Source of the DNA: Parabacteroides sp. OttesenSCG-928-G21 | GTDB lineage: Bacteria; Bacteroidota; Bacteroidia; Bacteroidales; Tannerellaceae | Assembly (NCBI GenBank): GCA_030266465.1 | Contig: JAJDIA010000006.1 | Coordinates: 1-42,639 of the forward strand | Direction of reading: 5' to 3' | DNA: 42,639 nt | Shown here: positions 42,266 through 42,639 of the stretch, piece by piece | How the letters are laid out: the number at the start of each line of letters is the position of its first letter | Numbering within the stretch: position 1 is the first letter of the stretch | Program-made: the position numbers and the translations under genes | Notes under the pieces: model-generated | What the model saw: only the letters and a program-made list of their open reading frames with translations | What the model was told of the DNA's origin: nothing | Database searches by the model: none

Positions 42266-42639
42266 TTAACGTTCAATCTGCTCCATTTCCTCTAATATAG
42301 AGACGGCCCTTTCAACCGTTGGAACATGTTTGATCACAATACTCCGCTTTCCGTTTACCTCACGGATATTGCAATCCCTCGGATACTTTTGTACATACCC
42401 CAGTAGCTTATCAAAAGCCTCACTCTGGTAATAATGGCTTTCTGCGTCAGATACCAGGTAAATACTCATTTTCCCGGTCTTCAACACCACCTTTTCCATA
42501 CCCAACTGCCGGGCCATACGACGCAGGCGGACCACCCGGATCAACTCTTTCCCCTCTTTGGGTATCTTGCCAAACCGGTCTTCCAGCCGGCTGGTAAAGT
42601 TTTTAATATCGGTTTCCCGTTCCATATTATCTAACTCAC
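42266..42639 (-). CDS. mfd: Partial transcription-repair coupling factor Mfd (C-terminal TRCF domain); continues past the window edge
   Basis: ELDNMERETDIKNFTSRLEDRFGKIPKEGKELIRVVRLRRMARQLGMEKVVLK resembles the Mfd C-terminal domain. Confidence 0.85.
   Translation of the reverse strand, partial: ELDNMERETDIKNFTSRLEDRFGKIPKEGKELIRVVRLRRMARQLGMEKVVLKTGKMSIYLVSDAESHYYQSEAFDKLLGYVQKYPRDCNIREVNGKRSIVIKHVPTVERAVSILEEMEQIER

Overview
The window carries ordinary Bacteroidales-type chromosomal genes, probably from Parabacteroides or a relative. That placement is inferred from protein families and from TTTG-N19/20-TAnnTTTG promoters. Main blocks in order: two esterases (one partial); an aspT-aspD-ansB-porin asparagine/aspartate operon; a four-gene electron-bifurcating-type [FeFe] hydrogenase locus; cutC, a DUF1080 gene and ettA; tRNA-Lys; a DUF6261-like gene; an MBL hydrolase; a large beta-helix protein; a truncated HATPase protein; an alpha/beta hydrolase and a lipoprotein; an ECF sigma factor; ligA; dapA; cbiE/T; a WbuC-like cupin; clpB; an unclassified HTH protein; an NhaC-type antiporter; a DUF5686 protein; fadD; and partial mfd. 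The most unusual content is intergenic. Five separate intergenic regions hold short, precisely phased repeat arrays. Three are arrays of 16-bp (quasi-)palindromes plus 6-bp spacers with an exact 22-bp period: 25887-25968, 34617-34720 and 40051-40154. One is a 42-bp-period array of six units, each holding a 16-bp quasi-palindrome (16752-16977). One is an 11-bp-period CGAA array (8048-8157). The first two 22-bp arrays share flanking sequence and alternate strictly between two palindrome types that differ by a compensatory base-pair change, so they look like two copies of a dispersed element. All periods (11, 22, 42) are close to whole numbers of DNA helical turns. None of these arrays looks like CRISPR or credible coding sequence. 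Family names come from recognising motifs in the supplied translations; no database search was run.
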